The notes: generated by a model from the letters alone, not told the origin. Numbered from the stretch's first letter, positions 1-13,734 are shown. The stretch: 64,000 nucleotides of DNA from Lottia gigantea (GCF_000327385.1 NW_008710950.1:2524064-2588063); one strand, 5' to 3'. Translations and numbers: made by a program.

Positions 1-3000
1 ACTAGTAAGTTAATATGAATTCCTGATTTCTTACATGTTACTTATTCAGGTAGAATTATTCAATCAGGTGTTAATACCCCTTGAACAAGTATTAGGTTAG
101 GCCAGATTATTTCTATCCTTCATGAGTAAAGATCTAATGAAAACATTGTTTTACTTTAATCATGAAACATAAATTGCAATAGAGAATTACAATAAATTCA
201 AATATGCATATAAATAATTCAATATTATTCCTTTAAAGCCAAAATGTGTCTGCTTCATTATTAATTCATAATGTAAAAGTTATGTTAAATGTTATTGCCA
301 TGATGTCTGATGTTCAAATCTGTCTTTTCCTCTGGTATTAAAAGGAAATTAGAGACCTATTATAAACAAGTCATATACATTGAACATAAGTTTTATTAGA
401 TAGAAATCATTATACGCTCGTGTGTTGGATTTCCTTTCCTCTTCAAATAACACGCAGCCATGAAAATTTGATGAAGGAATTGAGTGGTTGGTGAGTCGCG
501 AGCTTTGCCTCAATGTTGTCTCCTTTCATTCTTATCATTGATTTCCTATCAGCCAGTTCATAGCAAATAACTCAAATACAAAAGACAAGATCGAGGAACA
601 AACATTTATTTAAAGAGCTAACAGATAGACGATTCTTTATTTCACGGATTGTTTCTACATTATATTGTTTGTCATCACGTAAAGTAAAATGTGTAGTATA
701 TGGAGTTCGGAGTGAGAGCAGTTAGATTGATTTGAAAAGGTAAAAGCGTAAAAAATGGCCAGTAACTGTCTTTCAATCATGTCTATTATCTTTATAGATA
801 TTGTTCCATCAATCAAATTAACTGATAATATATTATATACCAACTAAAGTCTGGTTCACACTCATTAATACCAACAGATTGATATATAAACCAACGTCAA
901 TGACTTTAAATTTAAACATTTATTGATTTCTTGTCATTAAGAACATGATAAATGCAATCTGATTAAAATACAAGTCTACATATTGCTGCTTTTTCTGATA
1001 GACATGATTCATTGTTGGTCTGAATAGCTGTTTATAGTTTTAACTCTTACTTAATGTAACTTAATGTTTTTATTTCAACATATCAAAACCATTGATTACA
1101 GTCGAATTGGGTAGATTTTCATTCCAAAATGAGAATAGGTCAAAATTTCTTTGTTCAGCATTGAAATCTTTGTTAAAATAATCTTTCTTTACAAATAAAA
1201 CATGTTTGATCCTTAGACCTTATATATTCTGTGAATGATGTGATCAATTATACCTTATACCAAAATGATCAAATTGAGTTATGATACACTACACAAGTCT
1301 TCATTTTTCTACTAATTTCACCACCACAAATGCTTTTGTACTTGATTCTTTATCCAATTCATTCTAGCTTGAATAACTACATATTCTAATCAAATTGAGA
1401 GGAGCATCATTGACAACCATAGACAACCATTGTACAACCACAAATCAGAGAGAATATTAAAATGTTTTATATCAGAAATCAGTTGATATTATAGTCTTTG
1501 TATTTAACAAAGTTATATTGTGTAATGCCCTATCATAATTCTTTATAAAACATCATCACATGTAATTATATTATATTTACCTTTGTTTATACTGGAATAA
1601 CACACATTCCCTTTTTCAATAAACAATTAAAAATACTTGAAAATAATGATTTTCAAAGATTCAGAGAAAGTAACAATTTAATTTTTTGTTGTTTTATCAA
1701 GCCTTTAATAAGAGCTTTAAACCACATGGAATTCACATGCACCATTCAACATAAAAATTTAAACAGCAAACATTAACAGATTATTTAACAGATAACTTTT
1801 GACGGAAAAACAGAAAGGTAATTTGAGTTCAAAACTTCTCATTTACTTTTCATATCAAGCAAACTTTCAAAAAATATTTTTTTCTCATCTGCATTTTTCT
1901 GTAGTAACTTTAAGTTGTTTTTCAGCCCAAGATAAAAATCTATGTGTAGTGTACAGAATGGGTATAAAGAATGTATTGTGATGTAGATAGGTACAATGAT
2001 TAAGATAATATTGAAGTAAATACAGAATGAATACACCAGTAATCACATATAATATACCTCAAGTATCTTATCTAAACTAAATGCATTAAAAGAGTGTTAG
2101 ATTGACTGTGACTTATGTAAATAGGGTAGACTGTAACAGCAAGTCGATATAAAGGTTAACTATTACACGGCTTGTTCAGTGAATAGGGTTAGTGTTAGGA
2201 TGAGGCGTTAAGTATTGCTAGTGTTTTATCAAAGGATTTTTATCGATTTCCTAGCTCATTAAGTAATCAATACGTTCAACAACTTATCTAATATCTTATA
2301 ATTATGATTAATATATTAACATAGACAACCATCTTTATACGTAATTAACATTGATTTTAACAGAGGATATCATTTTTCTAAAGGAAAATTCTAATATTTT
2401 CTAAATACCTTAGAAAAGATTCCATTGTTTAAAATTACAACAAGCAATATAATCCTTACACTGATTACAATTGGTCTACACCATTATAGTATAAATATCA
2501 ATCCAAACTACTTTTTATTTTGGATAGGTTATTCAATGTTTTCATACTTTCTTAGGTGGAAAGTCAATTAAGCACAGTTTGAACAAAATGGTGGCATCAC
2601 ACTTCCTTCATCATTTCCTATTGAAAACCAATGAGACTACAAAACTTCATAAAGAATTGCCATCATACACAACTTAACTCAGTAACAATATACTTATACA
2701 TTATTGATATACCCCTGGTTATTTCATTGTTATATTTATTGTGATATATAATGAGTTCAAAGAAAATATCACCTACTTACTGTATGAATATCTATCAGGT
2801 GATAATACACTCACTGGTAACACATCATAATCATATCATTATCATATAACATTATTACCTACATTACTTTATAATTTAAATATTCAATGACTTTTCATTT
2901 ATTTACTTTATTGACTTATTGATGGCATATTACTCTGAAAACAGATAAGGACATTTTCATTAAGATGATTAGAAGTAGGGATTAATCTGTACTTAACTCA

Positions 3001-4050
3001 GATAATCTGACATGATAATTATCTATGTGGTTAACCAATAATTACAAACTTCCATCTCCTGTTGTTTAGTTAAATATTACTGAAAATTATCGAACTATAA
3101 GTTCATGATCTAGCACTTCTCAGGTCTAAGCACGATCAGAAGAATTCGTTTGATGCAATTTGTCTTTAAAACTAAAAATGCAAATGGCGTAAAGAAAATA
3201 GAGAAAAGTGATCATTCTTGTATTTAAACTTATGACTTGTGTTATATGATATTGAGATCAACAGACAACACATACTGATCTTACTTCTCTCCTCTCATAA
3301 ATAAATAGAAAGATAAGTAAATAATATGTGATAATGATATGAATATTGTGAAAACAGATTATATTTGAGCCAAGTTAATCTGTGGGTAGAAGATAGATTA
3401 GGAGATTATAATAACTTGATGTATTGTAATTGATATACACTAGATCAATAAAGTGTTAATCTGCTTTGTCAATATCAAGTTATTTATAACATAAAGTATA
3501 TTATAATATAAAATGTCATCTTAATCATCATAATAATCTATAGTCCTAAGCCATTATTGTTATTCATGCATTTACAGAATAATCCTTTTAGTTCTCTACC
3601 AAATTAACTTCATATAAATATCTAGGACATTCCTAATTTCTTATTACCCACTGCAAGTTTATGTTCAACTGCAAAAATGCACAAATAAAGCAAAACTACC
3701 GCATATATATCATACTATATAGGCATAAAATATCAAACAAAGGTACATTAATCATATAATTTGTGACAGGTAATAATCAATGTAATCATAACACATGAAT
3801 ATGTATGTTGGCCTACTGATGTATATCACCCTGCTGCATTATAACAATTTGTAAACCATAGCCTTCTAAAATGGCATAATATTCAGATACTTCAAAGCAC
3901 TGAAAATCATAAGTATACTTAAAAAATTAGAGAAAATTTCACAGAGGTAAAACAGTTAGTATTAAAACTTAAAACTGAGTGCAGTCTTAAGAGTGAATGA
4001 AAACTATTTGTAGAAGTCTTTTATCAAGTAAAAAATAACTGTTACATTAC
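1..4050. other. AT-rich non-coding stretch, no gene seen
   Basis: I see only AT-rich sequence with scattered short chance reading frames and no splice-bounded coding exon on either strand. If the exon at 4051-4174 is internal to the leftmost gene, this is the next intron of that minus-strand gene, which runs off the window edge. No repeat family recognised elsewhere in the window is evident here. Confidence 0.5.
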
Positions 4051-4174
4051 CTGATAGAGGATAGTATCCATGTAATCCTGCAGCAGCCGCAGCTGCATAT
4101 TGAGGAAATATATAATTAGAGTTACCCCCATTATAAATATTATTCATTGACATTGTTAAACCACTAACATCAAT
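4051..4174 (-). CDS. Alanine-rich coding exon, probably exon 4 of the five-module gene
   Basis: On the minus strand an open segment of 41 codons plus one base ends in CTATCAG followed by a donor GTAATG (4050-4045). It reads IDVSGLTMSMNNIYN, then a six-alanine run inside QYAAAAAAGLHGYYPLS. The alanine run uses mixed GCA/GCT/GCG codons, so it is not simple triplet slippage. An AG at 4176-4175 allows an acceptor in phase 0, matching the phase-0 end of the exon at 10040-10077. The first ATG in frame is at 4153, so this could instead be the first coding exon of a separate minus-strand gene. The acceptor pyrimidine tract is weak. Composition and uninterrupted frame support coding; the protein family is not recognised. 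The following exons would lie beyond the left edge. Confidence 0.55.
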
Positions 4175-6190
4175 CTTTATAGCCCGATATTAACACTAAT
4201 ATGTCCTAATCATCTAGCCTTTAGCCATGATTGATGAAAGCGTCTGACTCAATGAGCCAAAACTGCCCTCAGGGTTAACAGCTCTGACCTCACACACCTT
4301 CTGTCCAACAAGAAATGTTGTGTAAACCTTACAGTTAATCTGTTAAACAAGTCTGTCAGCTTGTTCACCTTAAACACACTACACTGATACCAGAATCCTT
4401 TCACTTTACACCAACCTGTCACCTTCCTCTACGCCTTACCAACATATCAACCTCTCACCCCCTTAAACCATTGTAATGAACTCATCCTGTGCAGTATCAT
4501 ATAAATACTAAAGCAGCTGTTATTTCTCTCCAGGGATAATAGGATAGATTGACGTACACCGCTAATCACATAGTTTAATACTAACACATAACATGATGTG
4601 TTGGTAGCTGGCTGTCCTGATCTTATAGTCTTATTTCCTACCCAATGTATTGATCAAAATAAGAGTATAATAACACTAACATTAATCATGTATACCATGT
4701 CTCATTACCACTATAACCTAACTGCCATTCACCATACACATACCAAATAATTCAAGCTTGTTAAATTGATCATTTGCTTCTTAGTGGTTAATTAACACCA
4801 TAGGAGCCTTCAACTATATACAGCACTTGATACAATGCAAGTTTTTATTTATGGGATATCAAAAAAGGGAAAAGCAAGAAATATGATGCTTAAAATAGAT
4901 ATCAATTAAAATCTTTTATTTCCTTAATATAAAGAATATCCTGAATACAATATCGTGATCATGACTAATTCATATCTTTTCAATACCATAAGCAATGTCT
5001 AATTCGAATCATTAAAGTTCAGTTTATACTATAATACACTACTGGGCTAATAGAGATAGAAAGTTTCATGCAGCAGCAGTGTGCAAAAAGAATATTTGTT
5101 AGATGATAGAACCACTGTCCCTTTTTGATTATAAGCTGTGGTTCAGGACAAATAGTATTTTCAATCCCAATGCATGATTGTTTTCCAAGCCATGTATGCC
5201 ATTAAAATCTCCAATTTAAGAAGTGCAGATATGCCATGATGGATTTAAAATTGCCAAGAGAGCTGAGAACGCACATTCCATTATATATTTGCTTTGATTT
5301 GCTTAGAATCAAATATCCGATCTTAATTTCAAGAAGTGACGCACATTGACCTCTATCAGGTAAAATAGCAACACATTTAGACAAATATTTCCTTTTTAGA
5401 AAAAGAAACTTCAATTTGCACCATGATGTTCTACCAAAAATCGGTATCCTATAGCTTGGTCTTGCATCAATACTTTATAATACCAGGCATACTTAACAAG
5501 CATGTTCAGACATACAATCATCCAACCAAATAAAGAAGAAACGAGAAATACAAGATGCATTCTTGAATATAGCAGTTAGTCAATCAATCAACAAAAAATT
5601 ACTAGTAATAACATTTTGTTATTATCCACGATTATACAGATATAAAAATTTCTTGAAACTTTGATGATAAAGGAGACTTCTCTTCCAATAGCCATCATAA
5701 TCATTGCGATATCCCAATATAGCCAGTAATGATACATATGCCATCTCACACTTTTTTTTTTTTTTGTGGTATCTTAAAATTCAATTGCATATTCTACAGC
5801 CTATTCTGGCAAAGTCAGTAGAAAATTAAAAAAAAAAATGCATATGGCAGCTTATTTTGAAGTATTTTGCTTAAGTAAAAGGTCAATATCTTTAAGATAA
5901 TTGGTCATAACATAACAAAAAAAACATATGCCATGTGAACAAAGGTTTCTTGTCACACTAATGTGAAAAGTGCTTATAGTGGAATGTAAATAAATAATAA
6001 TTTATAAATAGAAATATTATCACCATCTGTCACCTAACAAAAATCTATAGATTTATTTATTTTCACAATTATTACCATGTCACTACTCTGCAGTCTCTAA
6101 TACCTAATGAATAAATCAATCCATTTTTCTCAGGAATATTTTACAAGCCTTAAAGCACAACCCATATTTGTACTATATTGAAAGAATAAA
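4175..6190. other. Non-coding stretch, slightly GC-richer at its left end
   Basis: The first 300 bases (about 4200-4500) are less AT-rich than their surroundings and could be a promoter or 5'UTR if the exon at 4051-4153 is a first exon. The rest is ordinary AT-rich sequence with a few homopolymer runs. No coding exon was found. Confidence 0.4.
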
Positions 6191-8050
6191 AAGATAGCTT
6201 GCCAGGCAAGGTAACATACACCCATTACCAGAAATAATAACAAAATCCTTAGTGGCTTAATAATGAATTTTCAAATAATCTTAAAATCATCTTTAAGTCA
6301 AGGCAAAAATCTGAAACAGTTCATCAAGATAACATAAAATTCAAACAATGTCTCATCGCTGTACACACAAGGACTGAAACTGTTCATCCGATTATTACAA
6401 ACGTCAAGGGCAATAACTCTGAAATGATTCATCCGATAATACCTATTTCGAACTTGACTGAGATCTCATCAATATATACATGCATGCGAAGTTTCATCAA
6501 GATCAGACAAAACCTGTAGTCTCTATCGTGTCTACAAGCCATATTTGACATGTTTTTAAAAAGTCAAGGGCAATAACTCTGAAACCATTCATTCGATTAT
6601 TACCAAGCCAATTTCGAACATGACTGAGATCCCATCAATATATACATGCATACCAAGATCAGATAAAAACTGTAGTCTCTGTCATGCCTACAAGGCAAAT
6701 TTGTCACGTTTTTCTAAGTCATGGGCAATAACTCTGAAACAATTCATTCGATTATTACCAATCTCGAACTTGACTGAGATTTCATCAATACATACATGCA
6801 TACCAAGTTTCATGAAGATCAGATAAAAACTGTAGTCTCTATCATGCCTACAAGGCAAATTTGACGCGTTTTTACTTAGTCAAGGGCAATAACTCTGAAA
6901 CAATTCATCTGATTATTACCAATTTCAAACTTGATTGAGATTTCATCAATACATTACATGCAAACCAAGTTTCATGAAGATGGGATAAAAACAGTAGTCT
7001 CTTTCGTGCCTACAAGGCAAATTTGATGCGTTTTTACTAAGTCAAGGGCAATAACTCTCAAACCATTCAACTGATTATTACCAATTTCAAACTTGTCTGA
7101 GATCTTATCAATATATATATGCATGCCGAGTTTCATCAAGATCAGATAACAAGTGGTTGCCTAGCAAGATACGCCCACATCCTCATACATTTTCAGTATA
7201 TCAAGGGAAGTCACCTATCTGTGTCAAATCATACCAAAAATCTAATTTGTGCAAGATGTTGTTGATTTAAACTAACACACATTATTTAATAAAATTCTGA
7301 CATAAACTGTCACCTCTATCGCCAACAAATTTTGATGAGTTTTTACTAAGTCATGGGCAATAACTCAATTTCTGTTGATCGAAAAATTGTCAAATTCAAT
7401 TTAGACTAAGATCTCATCATTATAAATGATCATACCAAATTTCATTTAAATCAGATGAAAACTGTACTCTCTATTGTGTTCACAAACAAATTTTGACACG
7501 TTTTTCATAAATCAAGGGCAATAGCTCAAAAACCATTCATCGAAAAATCGTGAATATCTCATCAATATAAATGATCACACCAAATTTCATTCAAATCAGA
7601 TGAAAACTGTAGTCTCTATCGCGTTCACAAGCCAATATTGACGCGTTTGGCTAAGTCAAGAGCAATAACTCAAAACAGTCCATCGAAAAATCGTGGTTAT
7701 CGAACTTGTCCAAGATCTCATCAATATAAATGATCACACCAAATTTCATTCGAATTAGATGAAAACTGTAGTCTCTATCGCGTTCACAAGCCAATTGTGG
7801 ACAGACGGACGGACGGACATGGGTGACGACAATAATGTGGGCGTAAAAGAACTGTAGTCTCTATCTTGCCTACAAGCCAAATTTGATGCGATTTTACTAA
7901 GTCAAAGGCAATAACTCTGAAACCGTTCAACCGATTATTACCAATTGCGAACTTGTCCGAGATTTCATTAATATACAAGAAATGTTAACAGGCGGACAGA
8001 CCAACCGACGGACACAGGCGACGCCAATACAAATGTGGTCGTATAAAAAG
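6191..8050 (-). mobile_element. HINE-like minisatellite element (copy A), long array
   Basis: The element starts with AAGATAGCTTGCCAGGCAAG, whose reverse complement is a terminal hairpin, and ends with GTCGTATAAAAA. Between these lie about eight monomers of roughly 160 bp, each carrying a version of AAGGGCAATAACTC and ending in CTGTAGTCTCTAT. Two GGACGGACGGAC tetranucleotide tracts (near 7797 and 7987) show two right ends, so at least two elements or a duplicated end are joined. A divergent head (GGTTGCCTAGCAAG, 7148-7190) is embedded. It lies in the presumed intron between the exons at 4174 and 10040, in the same sense as that gene. Confidence 0.8.
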
Positions 8051-8319
8051 CATTGAACCAATAAGTGACCACTAAAAAAACTGTAGTTCAAAACTTTCAT
8101 CTGAAGCACACATTTTCTGGCGTACTTAAATCGTAAATTCTAAGATTTAACAGAATATGCACTAGAAAGATTTTGATTCGGCATGTGATCTGGTTTTCAG
8201 TAAATTGAGAGAAAGAGGTTTTTCAAGATTTTTTTTTTTGCGCAAAATTAAGAATGACACTATTTTAGAGATTCAAAAGCAAAATAATATCCCCCCACCC
8301 CACCTCCTAATGGCTTTGG

Positions 8320-8735
8320 CTCTATACCATATGGAGGTTCTAGGTGTCGTACTTGCAAATATGTACGTTCTTCTCATCATATTTAAAATAAGAAAAGCAG
8401 AAAAATATCTGAGATGTCAGACGTTCTCTCTTGTATAGATAAATTTACCTAATTACTTGTAAAAAATGCGATGTGCAATATATTGGTGAAACCCAAAATG
8501 CATAATTGTTTTAGTGGCCATCTTTCGATATACTTCATAACAAAAGAAATAACCAATAGCGTATCATTTCAACCTACCCAATCATTCCATTGAAGATTTT
8601 CTTGTCTTCCAATAAAAAAAAGTTCCTATTACCTGCTGATAAACCTAAAACTAAGTGATTGCAGAGAGAGAGTATCTGGATTGACCAATTGAAAACCTTT
8701 GTACCTAGTGGTCTAAATATGACAATCAAATCATA
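8320..8735 (+). mobile_element. Penelope-like retroelement fragment, GIY-YIG endonuclease part
   Basis: A decayed coding remnant is readable in pieces: RCRTCKY, then YLITCKKCDVQYIGET, then HFNLPNHSIEDF, then RESIWIDQLKTFVPSGLN. This order (Cys-rich lead-in, CxxC-YIGET, a His-containing strand, RExxWI..L.T..P.GLN) matches the C-terminal GIY-YIG nuclease of Penelope-like elements. No reverse transcriptase part is seen. It is an old, broken fossil with several breaks. Confidence 0.75.
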
Positions 8736-9487
8736 CTCTTTGTTGCAACCTATGATTCCATTGCCAAAAATGCTTCTCTGATTGCCGAACAATATTGAAA
8801 GGAACTTCAAGATCAATTTCCAATTATTTTCACTACACTTTTACTGCTTTTAAGAGAAACAAAAATTCAAGTAATTTACTTGTCTATAACAAATCAGACC
8901 GCATTCCATTAACTCTCTGAAACAATAGCATTAATTGTTTTTGATTATTTGTAAGCATTATTTCAGTCTTTTCATAATTTACATTGTGGTAATTTCTCTA
9001 TGCACACAGTGCAGAACATTTATAGAAGCATTTCAAAATTGATGTAAAAGAAGTATGTTTTCTTCTTGTGACCTTGGCCAGTGCTTCTGGTAGGGCAATA
9101 ACTTACAATGCAATTATCCAAAAATCACATTCATCTAAGTTCTCATCAATATTGTTTTTCGCAAGCCAATTTAGAGATTAGGGTGGTTGAAAGATAACAA
9201 GTTACTATTCAACAAAAGACACTGATCGTACACAGGGCTAAAGCAGTGTTCACTATTGTTAAGGCTAGACATTTTGGAGGAATGTTGGTACGGTAAACAG
9301 TGATAATTACACTTGGAGATCTGAATATTATACATACAAATACTAAGTCAAGGGCAATACCATTAGAGTCATCTTAGATCTCATTAATATGCATGAGCAT
9401 AGTACCAAAATTCCATGTCAAAATCCAAACATAACTGTCAATCTGATACATTTGACAACAAAAATATTTTCTGTGTTGGATTGCTGA

Positions 9488-9761
9488 TTAAAGAGATTGT
9501 AAAGAGGTTTTCTAAATTCTTCATGCGTTTTGGGAACACAGATAGCATCAATTTGCACCATTCCAATTTTCCTGGTTCCTGCAATTCCACTTTGTGATGT
9601 CACCCCCGCAAAATTTACTTGTATCACACAAAACCTTTGCAGGGATGACATCATAAAACACTTAAATTGTTAGAACTACAGACGTGGAATGGTTCAAATT
9701 GATGATATTATTGTCTCCATACACATAAAAAATTTAGAAAACCTCTTTACGCTCCCTTTAA
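9488..9761. mobile_element. MITE of about 274 bp with roughly 75-bp terminal inverted repeats
   Basis: The left end begins TTAAAGAGATTGTAAAGAGG and the right end, reverse-complemented, begins TTAAAGGGAGCGTAAAGAGG. The inverted match continues through GGTTTTCTAAATT and on to ATCAATTTG(C/A)ACCATTCC. TTAA at both ends could be a target duplication. No transposase is present. The outer motif TTAAAGGGA recurs in the MITEs at 34144, 40807 and 46269. Confidence 0.7.
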
Positions 9762-10039
9762 GTTGTGATTTAGAACACTTTCTTGCTTCCAGACGATTCT
9801 TATAAATATTATGTGATTTTCATCATTTCATGCCATGAAATATTTCAATACATTATCATAACAGTGTAAGGTAGATAACTCTTGTTTAGAAAAAGTAATG
9901 AAACTGGTAACATTACTGCACAAACTTAAGAAACCGAACAGGAGTAACAATTCTAAACACCACAAAAAAGTTCCAGTGCGTGGGGAAAATATGTGAACAT
10001 GATAAAGATAGAAATCAAAACTGAGTTGGCTTGACTTAC

Positions 10040-13000
10040 CCTAACATACAGAGTCTTTGAAGCATGTTGTAATGTATCTAATGCCATTGTTTATACTATA
10101 ACAATATTTTGTACATTGATGACAGTAGTATTATAGAGTTGTCTAATATTATAATAGAGAAAAGTTTGTGATAAATAAATGATGTAAACTCACCTTCTCT
10201 CTCTTGCTGTTTACGATTTAAATATGATGAGCTGTTAGATTTCTCTTCCATATCATGACAAATAACTACTTCTTCAGTTCTCATCTGTAAAAACAAAAAG
10301 TTTATCAACAATACTTTCCTAAATAATATATACCTATCGTCTACAGTTTTTGTTTTAATGTCATTTTAACACACCTTTCTTTTGGGGTTCCTAATTCATT
10401 TATATATAATATATATTCAATTATTGGACGGCTAATACTCATTAAATCTAAAGTAGATGTGTTCTAATGATCTGGAAAAATACCAGTCGAAGAGAATGTA
10501 GACAAATTTTCTGACCAGTGACTGCCATAGACAATCAATTTCTAATTACTATCCACTCTGTAAAGCCATGTACATTTATGATTGGTTACAACTCTTAACC
10601 ATATCCAACTGCTACTAAAGTATTTTGTGCTCCGTTTATTATCTCCAGCAACAGGACAGATTATTTTTCAATTTCATTTTGCAAAAATAGGCCTATAATA
10701 AACTAATTTAAATCAGTTTTAACTTTCCATATCTCCTTACAAATAGATTTTGCTCATAATACAAAATAAAAAAAATAGGGCCAGTAAATAGAGCTCTATA
10801 TCATTTGGTGATGTAAACATACATTTCTTATGATTAAGAAAACAATTGGGTCACTCATTTTGAACACCAATAATAATATAGTTTTCTTGATTTTACTCTT
10901 AACAATGTGAAAAGCCATCTTAAATATATATCATATTTATTTCTTTTCATTGCATACACTCATGCAAAAAAGGCTAGTACTGCTATATTGGAAATTTAAA
11001 CTATCAAATCCGTCCTAGAAGTGTACTAATAAAGGTAAGTAATTCTTGTAATATAATAATAGAGCCAGGGTAATTGTTGCTAATTAAAACACTAATTACT
11101 TATATTACAGTACCACATCCAAATTGTAATTTTCAACTTGCAAATAACTACTTCCTTGATAACTTAGAAACTAGAAGGAATTGGTTTAATTCTAAAAAAA
11201 AATGAAGCTGGATAGAAAAAATTACCTGTTGATCACAGCCATCATATGATATCTCCTCAATATTTGGTGGTTGTTGCATCCAATTGTATTTACGTAATTC
11301 AACAGGTACACCCATTCTTTCATATTCTGCATTCTGATGCATCAGACTATAATAACATGTATCACAGGAAGCAATTCCTTCACCATTATCAATTATTAGA
11401 GAATATGGAGGTGCCTTGTGTTCTTTAAGGAAAGGAAACTTTATCACTTCTAAAGTTCTGACTTTACATTTTTCCACTGACTTGCCACAAACATAACAGA
11501 CAAAATCTGAAACGCTATATTTGCGTAGCCATCGATTTTGATCAGTTGGATTGTTTGATTCTTCATATTCTTTCCATTGCATGAGTAAGCTATGGAAGCA
11601 ATAAGTACAGGATATAACTGTTCCATCATCTGTCATCGGATCTGAATTTGGTGCATTATCCCGGTTTGCTAAAAATGGGAAAAAAGGCAAGACAATACTA
11701 TTGTGTGATTTGGCTTCATGACGGGTGGGATAAGAGCACAGCATATGAGCTTTGGTTATCAAAGACTTCTCACCGCAAATAAAACATACTTTCTTAGGTA
11801 AGGAACTGGCCTGTTGTAAAGGGTGGGGTATGGTATTAGTTGGTTGCTGAGCTCCAGATTGTTGCCTGTCTAGCTTACTTGGTGACGAAGTGCAGGTTGT
11901 TTGTCCACCCGTATCCAGTGAACGTGATGGTTGAGCAGCAATAGCTAACAAACCATGGTTTCCCCCTGATACAGCAGTTTGAGGACTTTTACTAATGTGG
12001 ATATTCAAAGGTTGAGTGACATCTGAACTTTTCAATGAACTTTTAGAGTTGCTAGATTCACCATCTTCTACATTTGGGCGGTCATTATTTGGAGGCTCAT
12101 GGACGGCATCTCTTCCATTTATTGGGAGCAAAGAGTATCTTCTTTTTAACGGTGGTAGTTGCTCCAATTCATAATGTTGCCACTGAGTTTGTAAATTTGT
12201 GTGGCAATTTGTGCAGCATAAAACAGATCCATCTGGATTCAAAGGTCTTGCACCTTGAGGTCGCCTTAATTCTCTGATAAACGGAAAAAACATTTGATTT
12301 TTACTTCCAGATATAAATAAGGGTTTAACAGAAGCACATGGCCAGGGCTGACCACATAAATAACATATTTCTGTTCCACTTGTTTTATCTTTTCTTGACA
12401 TTTCTGTAGTGAGTGAAGAAGAAAGTCCAATATAGTTTTCTTTCATTTTATAAAGTCTTGCACTTAAAGGAGTACCAGCTCGTTCATATGATAGCCATTG
12501 AGTAACTAATGATTCAAAACAACCATTACATACCCTTGTGACACCCTGGTGATTAAGAGGTGTAGATCCTCGAGGGGGCGCTAAAGTTTCTAAAAATGGA
12601 AAATAAGGTTCATTAGCAGCATGTTTGATGGCAGATACAATCTTGCAGTTTGAGAGTTGACTGTCAAGAGCACATGTAAAGCAAACAAAAACATCTTTTT
12701 GGCTTAAAGAACCTTTGGACGAATTTGGTCTAGTTTCAGATGGTTTGTTCGTGACTGATAAATCTAAAGCTCCATCAGGATTGTTAGATGGGACATCCTT
12801 GTACACTTTTGATCTGGACGGCTGTGATTGATGAGGCAGTTGAGATCTTGGTAATCCATCTCTTGAATAAGAGGCATCCTCAGGGCTGACTGGTTCATAA
12901 CCATCATTTGTTTGATACTGTAGACCCATGACTTGAGCCATGTACTCTCCTTGGAACTTCATCTCAGCTCCTGTAAAATGACCATTATCTGATCGTTTTA

Positions 13001-13244
13001 ACCAATATAATCGCTTTATAGCTGGAGTTTTATTTCTTTCATAAGAGTCCCATTGTTGTCTCAAAAATGAATAACAAACTTTACAACTATCCACAATACC
13101 ATCAGCACCAGGTAATCGAGAGCCTTTAGGTGGTTCATGTTGTTCTAGGAACGGAAAGTAAGGTCCTTTATCCTTTTGTTTAATATTAAGAGGCAAATCA
13201 GCACCTATATTGCCACACACAAAACAAACTACCCTGCTTGGCAT
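10040..13244 (-). CDS. Protein with five repeated CxxC...CxxC modules; unrecognised family (3' exons beyond the listed ones)
   Basis: The large exon 13244-11226 encodes 673 residues from ATG to CAG, followed by donor GTAATT. Two further exons fit by phase: 10284-10194 (91 nt) and 10077-10040 (38 nt, donor GTAAGT). Five modules share a CxxC pair, an FPFL segment, a basic or Pro-rich turn, a second CxxC pair and a QWxxYE helix. The cysteine pairs are 7/10 with 54/57, 188/191 with 239/242, 294/297 with 344/347, 487/490 with 546/549, and 583/586 with 627/630. This suggests five four-cysteine zinc-binding units. The linkers are Ser/Gln/Pro-rich and disordered. ALDLS (159-163) resembles a CtBP-binding PxDLS motif. 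A nuclear adaptor or corepressor is my inference; I cannot name the family. Module 5 has QNAEYE in place of QWxxYE. The exon at 4051-4174 probably continues the protein. Confidence 0.8.
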
Positions 13245-13722
13245 TGTGTAATGTTATCAGCAAAGCAGTCCTATCACAATTTTTGCTTCAATAAATTTAT
13301 ATGTCTGTTCAGTTCAAAGTATAAATAGATCATAGAAAAAGTCTTTTTTAATTCATAACTTTCCTCATTCAACTCTCAAAATAGTTCAAGAACCAGCGAC
13401 ACACATAATATTACTATATCTAGTTTTCAAATTTTAATATCACTACTCATTACACACAGAAAACATTGGGGAATCCCTTCATTAAATACTTGGCCTGAAT
13501 CACACCAGTGACAGTGGAAAATTACTTCCATTGTTCTATTTTTTCCATTTCATCGTCAAGTATTAGGCTTGCAGTATTTCTGTATGCACTAGTTGTAATG
13601 AACAGTAACTGGGTAGACTTTTAAATCGGAATTTGTTAAAGAAGAAAACGTAGATCATAAACTATTTTCTTCTGATTAATACTATGAAACTCGCGGAATT
13701 CCCTACACAAATCTCTCAGATT

Positions 13723-13734
13723 CCGCCATGTTGG
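13723..13734. promoter_or_regulatory. YY1-like site in the probable promoter of the five-module gene
   Basis: CCGCCATGTTGG matches the YY1 core CCGCCATnTT and lies 480 bp upstream of the minus-strand ATG at 13244, in a locally GC-richer patch (13690-13790). YY1 sites commonly mark transcription starts of animal housekeeping genes. The start site itself was not determined. Confidence 0.4.

Noticed and set aside
10040-10083. ATG at 10083-10081 starting MALDTLQHASKTLYVR as an alternative first exon
   Set aside because: The same frame is joined in phase to the exon at 10284-10194 through an AG at 10079-10078, so a continuous gene explains it better. Weak pyrimidine tract leaves some doubt.
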